From: Rotaria macrura
Lineage: Eukaryota > Rotifera > Eurotatoria > Philodinida > Philodinidae
Length of the DNA: 64,000 nt
Direction of reading: 5' to 3'
Assembly: GCA_900239685.1 (NCBI GenBank)
Contig: OENT01000637.1
Location: 25,848-89,847 of the forward strand
The notes beneath the pieces were generated by a model that searched no databases, was not told the origin of the DNA, and saw only the letters and a list, made by a program, of their open reading frames with translations. Numbering within the stretch: position 1 is the first letter of the stretch; the number at the start of each line of letters is the position of its first letter. This document shows positions 12,413 through 24,962 of this stretch, one piece after another. The translations under genes and the position numbers were made by a program.

Positions 12413-14018
12413 ACTGATTGTTTGCTATCATTCATGAAACAGTTTATACCTTAATAAAATGGCGTACGATGAAATCGATAGAAAATAAACCTAAGGATGC
12501 ATTGTTACAATCCGTAAAAGATGCTGTTTTCAATCGATAAATCTTATCTCCAGAGTTGTTGATTGTTGTATATTATATTTCGTGTAGAAAATGATTCAAT
12601 GGGAATGTTTGTGCAATATCAATCATAAGAAATAACATATTTTATTGTTTAACTTTGGAAAGTTACGTTAACTATTTCGTTAAGGACATAAGTCAACATC
12701 AGAGATAGAAGAGTAAATTGTTACAAGCGCATCAAAAACCAATTACATTGCAATTACAATATAAGACAACAAATCATTGTGTTTCTTTTTTTAAATTAAC
12801 TAATGCTTTTATTGGTAGCTAAAATCATTCCTCAAGCCATCTATTAACATTTAGTTCGTAAAGATTGCATAATTAGTGTAATCCTCACTTGTTTTTACAG
12901 CAGTGCACCTATAAACAAGCTTTCTTTCATTTCTCATTAGAGACCGTTGGTTTCTGTATTTAATGTTTTGTAATATCAGCCGTTCTGATATTATTCGTCC
13001 TCAAACAATTTTCAGCTATTTTCGAATATTTTATTCCCAAAAACAACTTGATTTCCATGTTCAATATTCCTTTACTCACCTTCTTTTGATATTGATTAGA
13101 TTTAGGTGTAGATTATCTATGCTTTTTATTTTCTCCACCAAGAACCTCGTTATCATATTATACAGAATAGATTTCTTACATTTGCATATGAGAGAAAGAC
13201 ATTTTCTTTCGGAAAGTATCATGCAAAATAGAAAATAAAATAATGACACATAATATTTATGTCTCTGTTAAAAATCATGAACAAGCTCGTTCCACGAAAC
13301 AGGTAAAAGACCATTGAGAAACCGTAAAACAGTAAAGATGACCTATAAAAATACTCTATCTACATTGACTATTTTATTTGTCTATTAGGAACTTCAATTT
13401 TTTGAAATATTTTATCAGCAACTAAACAAGATCTCATTCTATTAAGACACTTATAAGAGAAATATATTTACCTGATAATATATTGGCCAGAAAATAGTTC
13501 AACGACAAGAACATGCCGGTAGTTATTCAGTCTGTAAAAATGGTTGCAACAATGAATTATAATCTTCTGGTATTCTTTTCACAAGATGGTCAAGTGTTAG
13601 ACTGAATGTAAATGGATCACATCTATCTGTCTTAGCCTTCAATTCATGCATGCATCCTACAGATGAGCTTTTATTCACTAAATTGGCACTAAACTGAAAC
13701 GAACAGATCACTTACAAAATTCGATATAGATAAATACTATGAGATATTTGTCTTTCAGCTTTAGCAAATATTCTTTAAACGAAACTAAGCAAAGCTTATG
13801 TGAATTACTAGAACCAAAAGAATTTCGGTTGCTAGACTAAATTCAATAATAATAAATTAGAGAAGAGTAACTTCAACAACATTCATAAGTGTCATTGAAC
13901 CCTATGAACGTGTCTGACGCTTAATTTATTGATTTTTTTTTCAACATTCCCATATTCAGTAATACCAAAAAACTTCTAAATGTATTATTGAATGTGCCGT
14001 TTTGTCTCTAGTGAAATC
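12413..14018. other. Spacer with one weak minus-strand frame
   Basis: No supported gene. A 62-residue minus-strand frame at 13523-13711 (contains SLTLDHLVKRIPEDY) has protein-like composition and a possible acceptor upstream, but no matching donor or second exon could be chained. It may be a remnant just 3' of the lipase gene. Confidence 0.35.
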
Positions 14019-17000
14019 CTAGTCGTGACAATCGAAACGATTGAGTAGCACTGTTTCCGATGTATAAGCTGCTATTTTTAGATTCGTTTCACAATGTCCA
14101 CTATACCTGTTCAGAGGAAAAAACAAAAAAAAATAAATGTAATGTTAAAAAATTCTGAAAAAGAAAACTTCTATCTACACATACACAGCGGTGTCTTCGA
14201 GTGATTTGAGACGGAAACGTGAAATAACAATTTCATTAGCCTTTGGACCACCCAATCCAAAAACTGAAATAACCACGAAGATTTTTACGGATAATGTTAA
14301 GAATCAATTATAGCATACAAGTTTTGACTTTGTTAAAATATACGACAGCATAATCAACATCGCCCAAGTCAGTATGATAACTGAATACATGTCGAAGAAT
14401 ATCACCTGCTTTTATATCTGAATTCGCTCTGTTCATAGAAAATTATTTTTCGAATATTTTTCCTGGCTGCATTTTCTTTTAACATACTTCTTTGTCATTG
14501 TGACATTAGCTAATAATTCATAGTTCGAGAAAATTCCCACATAAATATCACCACCTGTTTTTCCCATATCTCGATCAAGTACAAGTTCAACAAAATAATG
14601 ATAACCTAAAAATCAAGCAATCGAACACGAAGTTTAGTGCATAAATATTCAAACCACAAAATGGTGCATTGCTTCTTGTTGCTAAATACATTTTACCGCG
14701 ACCAAGTGAATACATAGAATAGAAGCCTAGGAAACGAATATAAGAATGCACTGGAAACATCTAAGCAAGTCACTCAGTTACCCATTTGAGCACAACCAGT
14801 TATTGGACATACAAGACATTTACCATCCATAAAACTATCCTAGAAAGAGGAATTCGGAACAAATGTAAACGTGAATTATCTCTCAATTTTACAAAATCAT
14901 GGCAAGGAAACGCTGTATATGGGCATTGTGCACTAAAAGAAATATTTGAAAGAAAATGATCATGATTTTCAAGAGACAGTAACATACTTGATTGATTCAA
15001 TAAAATATCCATGCGCACGACCTATGGTGAATGATCATGAGTAGACATTATGTTCTTTTGCATTAAAATTCAAGAAGAAAAACTCGATTTCAGTGATACA
15101 AGAATCATACTCAACTCTCAAAATAAGATTTTCTCTCTTCACTACCCTCTCAATATTTTGAAGTCGAACTAAATGAATTTTGTTGACTCTACCGAGTCAA
15201 TATATTTCAAAGTCGTTATTTAAAAAGTAATTCGACTCGATAAATTTTTGCTCTGAATACGCAAAAGAAAAAAATCGATTTCTTTTCTTATGATTAAAAC
15301 ACTACATTAGAATTGATTATTTATGTAACAATTTTCTCTGTTTGATATATTAATTTCTGAAAATGATACTTTTAAAAATAATGATATCGTATTGAAATGA
15401 TTACTTGCATCATTCCATCAACAGATAACACAGCTAATGTGAAGAAGAAAACGTTGTACCACACAAAAATGACATTAACGTTATCAAATGATTAATCGAA
15501 AATCACCTGATTAGTATCAGCCCCGTAATAATTTTACATAACAGATTACAGTCTAATTAATAGTTTCTTTTTCCATTCAAATTTCGCTTTGTTCGATTTT
15601 TATTGGAAAAATCACTTCAGATTCAACTAAGATAAGAGATTTTTCTATTTTAAACAGCCATCTAATTAGTAAAAATGAACTTATGAGTTAGATCAGCTGA
15701 TAAGGAAACTGTCAAGGTAAGTAATAGATTCGAAAGTTTAATCAAAAAGTTTTAGAATTATGATTGGCGGCAATCTCTAGCCGATTTCTCGAAATTTTAT
15801 CTTTGATTTCTCAGCTAAGCTTCTAAAAATATTTTTTGCCAAGTAGCAAAGTCAAGTATGTAATTTTCACAAATAATAAATATACATTGGTATCTTATTG
15901 TTATCACAGAATCTATTATCTACTGTCTCTTGTTCATACTGACCATGCGAACATGATGATTGTTCAAAAGCAGCTATGATACAAAGAGAAAGAAATAGAA
16001 AAAAATAGTACATATTCATATGAATTGCAGTAAAACTTGTTTACCTTCAGTTTGACCACCTAAGACACCACCAAGAAGTGCAGTACTACAAAAACAACGA
16101 CAACAAATAAGAAAAAACATATAATATGCCTAAATCGCATTTACAGTGATGGACAACCAGGTTGTGATTGACCACCGTTAGCATAAAAATCAATGTCTCC
16201 TGATTCGTCTACGATTCCGAGACCGAGTCCTAGAGCGATTTCTGTATTCGAATGAATAACATCAACGAATTTAGCATCATCTTTATCAAGACGAACGACG
16301 ATGCTTTTTCCTGCAAAGAATGGACCAGCTGGATCAAGACCTGATATACGAGATAGTTGATTGTTAACTACATTTGCTGTATAACCACATGTATGTGCTC
16401 CAAGACTGTGTCCTAGAAAATATCAATTAAACTTCTCATATTTTAAATCATAATTGACGAGAAACGTACCAATACAGTGAATTCTGTCATATGAAAGTCC
16501 TTTCAATTCATTTAGTCTCTTTAAAAGTAAACCAACTTGTCTACCGACAAGACGAGTGTTAGCAACAGCATTTGGATACAATGGGAATTTAGCACCATCA
16601 CCCCAATCAATAACCATGACATCAGATAATTCATCCTAGATATATCATTAGCAGTTTATTTGAAAAACAAAATGCTGAATCTTATTGATATGCTTACATT
16701 TTTCAATTTAAGTAATTCAGCTCTTAACTTGGGTATCCAAACACTAGTACGATTATTTTGAAAACCATGTATAATAACTCGTAACCATCGGGATGGATTT
16801 ATGTTTGAGTTTTTAATCGAATCATCATCACCATCATAAGCAAGAAATTCCGGTTCTGTTGGTGCTTCTTGTCGGTAAAGAATGAATGCCGTATTTACAA
16901 ATTCTGGTGGTTGTGGCACTTCTAATGCGGCATTATTGAATGGTTCATTATTATCAAAGCATCCCACAAGTGAATAACACACTGTCGTATTGGCAACTGG

Positions 17001-17413
17001 CACTGTTGAATTTGCTTGTCGTTTAGCAACTTGATGGATCAAATTCGTCGACAAAACGTCAATATCTAGTGATTCACTAGTTTCATGTTGTGATGAGATG
17101 ATGCGAGCATCGCTGAGAAATATGAAGAGGGTAAGGAGTAAGCAATACAAGCCTAAAGAAAAAAAAATTTTTAAAGACTTTTGATTGTGATCAAATCATC
17201 TTTACTCTACTATTGTCGATTTACTATAAGTAGCTTTTACGAAATTTTAATTCCATTCAAAAATGAGTAAAGAGAAAATTTTTTCATTCTTACTATTAGA
17301 ATTATTTATCATAAAACAATTAACTTGACTAAGAAAAAGAAAACATTTTCAAGAAGTAAATTTTAGTTTATAGTTTGTATCGAGATGATATCTAATAAAA
17401 ATTCACTTAGCAT
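14019..17413 (-). CDS. Secreted pancreatic-type lipase with C-terminal PLAT domain
   Basis: Fourteen exons give 521 residues (1566 nt, phases close): 17407-17413, 16698-17152, 16470-16635, 16145-16412, 16045-16085, 15944-15973, 14988-15021, 14893-14932, 14782-14839, 14655-14726, 14488-14605, 14319-14428, 14185-14263, 14019-14106. The first coding exon is 7 nt (ATGCTAA) and completes a classic signal peptide ([18 protein letters not shown]). The alpha/beta-hydrolase triad is visible: Ser212 in GHSLGAH, Asp236 in GLDPAGP and His322 in SSCSHG. The Ser-Asp spacing of 24 matches pancreatic lipases. The lid between the flanking cysteines is short, which in this family often goes with phospholipase activity. 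A Cys-rich segment ([13 protein letters not shown]) leads into a PLAT/LH2 beta-sandwich ([24 protein letters not shown]). It probably hydrolyses acylglycerols or phospholipids outside the cell, for example in the gut. Confidence 0.92.
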
Positions 17414-18589
17414 CTACAATGAACGTAGACTCGATCAGATAGATTAGATGACTTAGGTGTATCAATGTCACGCATTTTCATAAATTTAAAGACAGTATAA
17501 TAGTCTTGTTTTTCATTCGATAGGAAAAACGTATCAAATGTAAAACTTTTATATTCATTAGTACAATGAGTTGTGTATATGTCTATCTCAAAAGCATGCA
17601 CTTTGAATCAGTTGTATTCAGAAAAAAATGAAATTTTTCTTGAATACTGAACTCTTTTAAAGTAAAAGCAATGGTAAAAGTATCAGTTATATTTTATAAG
17701 AGGTTTTGCTCAATGTTTATTAGAATTTAAGGAAGAACGGTTTTTGAAAAAGTTTTGTTTTCATGGGCACAAAAACAGAGATACATTTGATTGTTTCAAA
17801 AGAATTAAAAGTAGTCGTAAGCTATTCAATAATTTTAAGTTTTTATATACTAAAAATAGAGATCAAACGAGAAAGCAAACATTACATCTCATTAACTACA
17901 ACTTTTTAATAGAAGGAAAGTATTTTTGTTTACACTGGAATGTCTGTATGATTTTTGAAAGCTTCATAAATAAGATCTGACTGCAATAAGACGTAGATAG
18001 TTCTTACTTGTTTGAAAGTGCATTATGACTGGGAACAAAATAATTGAAAAAGTAGCTATCACACTATCGATCTATGGGCTTAAATCAGTCTGAGTAACAA
18101 AGTACAAAACAATAAGATAGAGATGACAACTGTTCTTATTCTCATGGATTCGTTGTAAAAACAAGAATCTGCACTAGCGAGAATAAGCATTTATCTTACA
18201 CGATCATGTGATAAATATTAATATTTAAATGTATATTTTACGTGTCGAGAAAAGAGACGAAATAACTTTGACGAAAACTATTCAATTAATAATAGAACGT
18301 TTCAATGTTCGTACGTTCAATTAACAATAATACTGATGTACTAAAGCTAATGCATTCATAAGAAAAATAATGGAAAAATATCGTGTACGAAGATTTTTCC
18401 GACACTAGCTAAGATTTTCCCATTTGCTATCATCTTCGAGCGACCTCTTTTGTCAATGCCCGACATTGCCATATGTCGGACAACTCCGTTCAGAAAACAA
18501 AATTTTAAGATCAGTGAATAGATGATTCCATCCTTTTCCTTTCTTTTCCATACATTTATTTAACTGCGGGTTATCTTATATATTTTACA
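17414..18589. other. Shared promoter region of two divergent genes
   Basis: Spacer between the lipase (-) and the FET-like gene (+). Small frames at 17407-17601 (-) and 17744-17980 (+) are Lys/Phe-rich and AT-driven. A short perfect palindrome, CCGACATTGCCATATGTCGG, sits at about 18460-18480 upstream of the FET-like start. Confidence 0.4.
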
Positions 18590-20005
18590 ATGTCCTTTAA
18601 TAGTGTTTCTAAACCTCCCAAAGAAGGTGGAAACGTATGGAGTGCAGGATCTCGCGGTAAAATGTCATTTTTGTCACTAATGGTGCTTTATTAGACTTTT
18701 TTGTAGGGTCACGTGGAGGTTTCGCTCGTTCAGATAACGATAATAATGATGCAAGAGGAGGGTAAGTTTCATTCTCAAGATAATCTATAATGAGAATATG
18801 CGTGAAAATAAATTTTCTTCTTGTTAATATACTTGACTTCGCTATAATTATACATTTATGATGATTGATATTAATTAATCGATTTTCTGTCTTGTTCTAG
18901 TGGATCGTATCGAAATAACTATTCAAGTAAGATTTACATACATATTTGAACCGTTAGAATCTTTGTTTTTCGCGATATAAAACATGAGACTTTTGGTGAC
19001 GGTGAAAAATCTAGATTACAACAAGAGAGAAAGAGAGTGTTTATAGGATGGTGTCAGGTGTTTTTAAATTGATTGCTTTGAATGCCTTTTAGGACGAGGC
19101 AGTGGTGGCTATGGATTTCGTCGATCAAATAATGATGAAGAGGATGAAATAGAAATACTTAAAGATGCAATATTTATTCAAAATTTACCGAAAAATATTA
19201 CTCGTGATGATATTCAAGAAGCTTTTTCGAGTGTAGGACCAATCAAAGTAAGTCATTGTGTTACGTAGACTGTTCTACTATAGGAATAGTTTACAGACGG
19301 ATGAACGATCAGGTGGTCCTAAGATTTGGATTTATAAAGATCGTATGACTGGTGAAGGTAATGGTCGTGCAACCGTAACTTATGAAAATGAAGAAACTGC
19401 CAGTACAGCTATTTCAGAATATAACGGTAAGTCGTTATATGAGATCATGATGAATTCGAGAATGTTTTCAATACCATTTAGATCAACACATTAGTTCGAT
19501 AAATTCTGTTGTACGTGTTCAACTTGCTCAGCGCCGTATTCGCAACAATGACAATAATGACCGGGGTGGCTTTCATAATCGAGGTTTGTATATGTTATCA
19601 TAATGATTGTGAGAACATAATAGAAATCAATAGTGACAAGCGTTTATCGTTCGGACATCCATATGATGTTCTTGTTATTGAAAATTTTTGTTTTGTACGA
19701 GATGATCGTATTCTTCTAAAGGTTATCGTGGCGGTCGAAATAATTGGAATAATAATCAATCTCGTCCAGGATTCAATCCAGTCGGTAATAATAATCGTTG
19801 GATAAACAATAGAGGTGGTGGTTTTCGTGGTACGTCTCATTGAGAAAGAAAAAATAAATGCATGTGTGCAAAATTAGATCAAAATGCATTTTTAGGTAGA
19901 GGAACAGGCGAACGTGGCGGTGGTTCATTTCGTGGAACTCGAGGAAATTCGTATCGTGGTACAAATCGTGGTTCCGGCAGTGCACCAAGTTATTCAACAT
20001 ATTAA
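18590..20005 (+). CDS. FET/FUS-like RNA-binding protein (RRM + RGG)
   Basis: Eight exons give 250 residues: 18590-18656, 18707-18761, 18901-18926, 19093-19247, 19297-19426, 19482-19583, 19722-19829, 19896-20005. The N-terminus is Gly/Ser/Arg/Asn-rich. An RRM spans about residues 75-165: RNP2-like AIFIQNLP, and a RNP1 region diverged to GNGRATVTYEN, with the acidic DRMTG loop typical of FUS/TAF15/EWS RRMs. After VVRVQLAQRR come RGG/Asn-rich repeats (RGGFHNR, GYRGGRNNW, GTRGNSYRGT) ending APSYSTY. No RanBP2-type zinc finger is seen, so it is shorter than vertebrate FET proteins. Such proteins bind RNA in the nucleus and act in transcription and splicing. It could alternatively be a generic RRM-RGG hnRNP; the FET-like RRM is the reason for the call. 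The start is the first in-frame ATG, after a pyrimidine-rich leader. Confidence 0.85.
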
Positions 20006-23000
20006 CATTACAAGCACGACTAATATAAACCGTTTTTTCCTCATTGTACGTGTATGCGCTCATGCGCAGTTTTCTTTTGCTTGGCATATCCTATTCATAC
20101 TCACTGTTGTTTTATGTTTTATTCAAAACTATGACATATATTTGAAAGATAGAAGAACTTGAGCTCAACGAAAGTTGTATGTTCAACTTATTCGATAATT
20201 TAACTACGAAGAAACAATATATGAAAGAGTCAAGTTCATATGTGAATTGAAGAAGCAAATTGAAAAACATATACAGGTGAACTTTTTATGTTTGATATCG
20301 ACGACGCTGATTGTTTTCCATGAGTCGATACTCAATCAATGTCAAGTCTGCTAATTCCAAAATCATGAAAAAATGTAGATGAAAGTCACGAAAGTATTGT
20401 TCTTTTACGATTTATTAGTTACAGCATCATTCAATTAGTTGATAAAGAATCCGCAAAGTCATTGATTCTATTGGTTCATATTAACATGCTACGAACTCAC
20501 ACAACATTAATGAATAAGGTGTGCAATTGACAGATTAATGTTTGCATAATAAGCTCGTTCCATTCTTGCTCATATATAAGTGGCTTGACAACAGAAAGAA
20601 AAAAATCAAGTGAAGAAATCTAGTCGTATTTTTATTTCTAGAGTTATATTACTGTGCGACTGTTATCACCAATAAACTGATATTAAAGCACATGAGAGTT
20701 TTATGTAAAGCACAATTGATATGACGTAATTTTAAAATCTAGTATAATTCGAGTGTTATCCTTTTTTGATTATAACGAGCCGTGAGGATGAAAATGTTTT
20801 TCTTGTCTAATAGATGGATTAATTGAAGAAACTAATTGCTTAATGAAAACGTCTCTCATTATGAATCAGATAATATTTCCTCCTTCTTTTTTTGTATTAA
20901 AAATAAATCTTTTTGCAATCGTACTTTTTTTAAGTAAAAAGACTCGTACTTCGTTACGTTGAATTATACTTTTAGTGTCAATCCAATCTAGATTGAGTAC
21001 ATAAGCGTATGTCAAGTATTGTAGTAGTTAGAAGTAAGTGTTTGTTTTTTTCTATAGCACAATACGTTTTCTCGCTTTGAGCCGATTCAATGAAAGGTTC
21101 AGGTACACCTGCACCTTCGGGCAAAAACTCTGAGTGGTTTACAAAGTTGAGTACATACGGTAAGTATATTTAATATTACCACATGGTTTTGTGTGAGAAC
21201 AATGTAAAATTAACTTGGAGAAAACGTTTTTAAAACTAGCAGTAACAATTAGTGTTTCTCTGGTCGATTTTGGACGTAAATAATATATTCGATGATGATG
21301 TATAAACAACCATGTCATACTACATTTAACTTTATGTGAAGAGATTGACGATATAATGAAATTCTACTGTGTTGAATGTATGCATCAGGTTTCCATATGA
21401 TATGATACAAGGCAAGAGACGGCGTTTTTTAAGATACATACCACCAATAATTAATCCTACAGATGTCTCATTAGTATTACTTTTTATTATACTTTCAATT
21501 AGTGGGTGGTGAGAGTGATAATAATATCTTCTCTTTTTTTGAATAATCGTTTTTATTACCACTAGATTTTATGTGTGGCAATAATTGAGAGTATTCTTGA
21601 AAGTAATGGAAGTTACTAGAACTAAGATAATACGTAATAATAAATAGTAAATTACTAGCTTAGAACAATCAGAGCAAAACTATGAATACTTTACATAATG
21701 AATGAATCAAACAGATGACGTATGTGTATACATAAACATTATTTATTGCTCAAGTATATCTCTGCTTATCATCGTAGAAATAACTAAGTATGTGGTACGA
21801 CCGTGTATAGCAGGATTGTATTCGATTAGATGTGAACTTTCTTTCCTTCTATTCTCGGCATGATAAGCATAAAGACTGTTTCATTGTATTTTTTGTCACA
21901 ATTAAATACCCAATTCTCAGCAAAACAATGTTTCATTCAATGGAAACATGCCGCTTTTGAATTTAAAATGATATTTATGACCTAGAACTAAGAAAGGAAA
22001 AACAGCAGTCCTCGATGTGAAAGTGAGTAATGACTTGTTCTATCTACCTGTTTTGCTATTCATACGTAACGAATATTGAAGCGTTCAGAATGCCAATTTT
22101 CTCATTTCGACTTAAAGAAGCTTCAGAATTATTTTGACTAATACATGTCGTTGTTTCCGTATTACTCGTGGACGAAAACATCACACCATTAATTGTTTTT
22201 TTCGAGAACAATATTTCAATCGAACGATTACTACACGGACATTTTCGTTCGATTTATTCATCATGAGAATTATAATATTCTTATTAAAGAATATTATACA
22301 TTTTCACTTATTCAACTGATATAATTCTAACATGAACCTACACATTTCCGAATCTTACTGAAAAGAAATGGTCATTGGTATTCAAACACGGCATGTAGTA
22401 CTGTGTAACTAAGGCAAAAATTCATCTATGATAGAAATTGATGTACGTGGTCAAGAATAGGATATTAGTGTCACTATGAATTTCTATCAATTGTGTTGTG
22501 TGTGTGTGTGTTGACAATTGAGATAGCAATAGAACAAGAAGTTAGAAGAATACAGCAAAAATGTAATGTGTTGTAAATTGTAGACGCTCTAAAAAAACAC
22601 AATTTTACCAAGCAAAGAAAAGAGAAAATGTTTGATAGTCACAAAAATTGATGCAGTACCACCATCGGTACATAGAAAGACAAATCTACTGCTGCTTACT
22701 TCTGCACACGAAGTTCAAAACTTCTTACTATTGTTGCTCGAAATTAATAATAACTAATTTCTTGAAAAAACTGATTAGTTAATAGAAATGATAGACAAGA
22801 TGCAGGGATGTATTGCTTTAAATCAATTTTTCAACTTATCGGATGATTCCAGTAATCAGGTAAGGATCATGATCGTTTTGGATGACATCGGAAAAACAGG
22901 AATCTTTTCACTTTTCTTGATTTTCTCAACTAATGAATGTCTGAAGTGAGAGGATTTTCAAAACATGCTACCAATAAAATGTAGACCAATTATATCTATA

Positions 23001-23223
23001 ATGTATCTCTACATACGACTATTAAAAGAAATCTTGTTGGATATTGATTTGTAGAGAGATCATTTCGAGAAATTTATTGAATAGATTTGTCAACTTTTCG
23101 ATGATAATGCAACACTATTGAAAATGAAGCACAAATCTGAATAGAAATACATCTCAATTTGTTGCCACACCGTGGTAGATATTCTAATGGTTTACTCGTT
23201 CAATTTTTCATCAATTATAACCG
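20006..23223. other. Gene-poor spacer with one possible orphan exon
   Basis: About 3.2 kb without a supported gene. One candidate first exon on + (about 21091-21160, ATG then GSGTPAPSGKNSEWFTKL, followed by GTAAGTA) looks protein-like, but I could not find a following exon. A minus frame near 21332-21562 contains SVGLIIGGMYLKKRRL and is equally isolated. A TG repeat lies at about 22496-22512. Confidence 0.35.
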
Positions 23224-23721
23224 ATGATGAAAATAGATGTTATTCTTAGTACACGATTTGTCTCCGACAATGATACAATGAACGCAATGAATTTTCGTGC
23301 ACAACAGACTACTGCACATTACAATAGACAAATCCGCTTACTACTGATCTGGATCAATGATCATCGAAGAGTGCATCGGATCGAACAGTTACAATTAAAT
23401 ATGAATTATTTTCAATTTAATAGGGTTTTTCTGTTGTCGAGCCATTATGAAAAAGCATCTTTTATTGTTATTGAGAACAATCAAAATAATTTTGATTCGA
23501 ACAACGTTCTGGTGGAAAACTCTATCAATTCATCAAAATCGATGAAGAATTTTGAATATGCGAAGAACTTGTTCCCATCGTCGATTCCTATCTTTTACAA
23601 TGAACTCGAACGAAGTACTGAAATGATCTACATAGGAAACGGCAAACTGCTTTTCGTTCGGTTCTTCTTGAAGTCTCAGTTTGGGCTCAAATATTCTGTT
23701 ATAATGCTTAGACGTATTTAG
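23224..23721 (+). CDS. Unidentified 165-residue intronless frame
   Basis: Uninterrupted + frame starting MMKIDVILSTRFVSDND and ending MLRRI. Composition is mixed and not strongly AT-biased, which is unusual for a chance frame in this region. It contains no motif I recognise and no signal peptide. Its last 60 bases lie inside the left arm of the inverted repeat described next, so it may be part of a decayed mobile element instead of a host gene. Confidence 0.25.
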   Translation: MMKIDVILSTRFVSDNDTMNAMNFRAQQTTAHYNRQIRLLLIWINDHRRVHRIEQLQLNMNYFQFNRVFLLSSHYEKASFIVIENNQNNFDSNNVLVENSINSSKSMKNFEYAKNLFPSSIPIFYNELERSTEMIYIGNGKLLFVRFFLKSQFGLKYSVIMLRRI

Positions 23722-24962
23722 GATTATGTGCAAAATTTCAGACTTCTAAGTCTTGTACTTTGCTGTAGCCGATCATTTATTTTACGATAATAACATGGTA
23801 TCTTCTATAAGCAACATAGCGAGTGGCTTCCAAAAAAATGGAGGAACTTTGCATTTTATATTTTGATCCCTAACAAAATTTCATTTAAAAACAAACCACA
23901 GCAGAAGATGCAGCGTGAAAAACTGTACAATCTACAGTGATAACCTTGTGTTGATTGTGCATGTTTTGTTTCGAAATAAACAGTATTCTGAGCGACCAAT
24001 TCCGGACTCTGCGAAAAGTAATTCAGAAAAAATTTGCTTTTTCGAAAAAAGCAAAAGAATATAGTTCAGATAAACTGTTGTTTGTTATCTGTAGAGTTTT
24101 TAACGCTGCATTTTTCCTCATATTCTGTTTCTTTGAAAAACAGCGGTTAGGTTGAGAAAGAGATGAAATACGAAAAAACGAGGTCCTCGTTTGATTAGAA
24201 TCTTTGCAGTGGAGGAAATTGGTTGCTTAAAATTTCGCTTGTTCTTAATAGTAAAAACAGCAAGCATAGTATAAATTGTCCATTGGAAATTGTAGAGTTT
24301 TTCACGGTGCATCCTGTGGTGTATTTTACCCTTTTTGAAACACAACATATCAGATGCTGAATAAGAAAAAAGCGTGATCATTGTATACAAAGAAATCCTT
24401 TTTTTGCAAGGTCAAAATTGGATCGTTCAGAATTTTGTCGATTTTCGAAACAAATAAATGCAAATGTAAAATAAGGTATCTTGTGCAAATTGTATAGCTT
24501 TTCATGCTGCCTACTGTGGTATGTTTTGTCTTTTTTTGTTTAATATAAAATATTAGGTAAAGCAAGATAAGATAAGAAAGAAGCGAATTAATCGTTAATC
24601 AAAAAAGAAACATTGTTTTTGCAACATCCAACTTTGATTGCTCACAACGTTGTCGAATTTTTAACACAAAAATGCAACTGTAAAATTAATTGACCTGCAT
24701 TAATTATAGAGCTTTTCACGCTACATCTTCGAACATCGTTTGCTTTTCTAATAGAAGGAATTTAGGAATCAAAATATGAGATGCAAAATTCTCTCATTTA
24801 AGATCAGTCATCCCTTAGCAGACTGCGTGACTTAGCGTAAAAGTAATGATCGGCTACAGGAAATTACAAGACTTAGAAGTCTGAAATTTCTTACATAATC
24901 CTAAATATGTCTAAGCATTATAACAGAATACTTGAATTCAAACCGAGGCTTTTAGAAGAACC
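23660..24962. repeat. Diverged inverted repeat enclosing ~205-bp degenerate tandem units
   Basis: Arms 23660-23778 and 24844-24962 (about 119 bp) are inverted copies sharing, for example, ATTCTGTTATAATGCTTAGA and TTTCAGACTTCTAAGTCTTG, with scattered differences; weaker similarity runs further outward. Between them a degenerate unit recurs with the landmark 'TGTAGAGTTTTTCACGCTGCAT' type sequence at about 24090, 24298, 24500 and 24712, spaced about 200-212 bp. Each is preceded by an 'AAAATGCAA..TAAAAT' type segment. This looks like an old mobile element or satellite-bearing palindrome. No transposase is visible. Confidence 0.65.
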
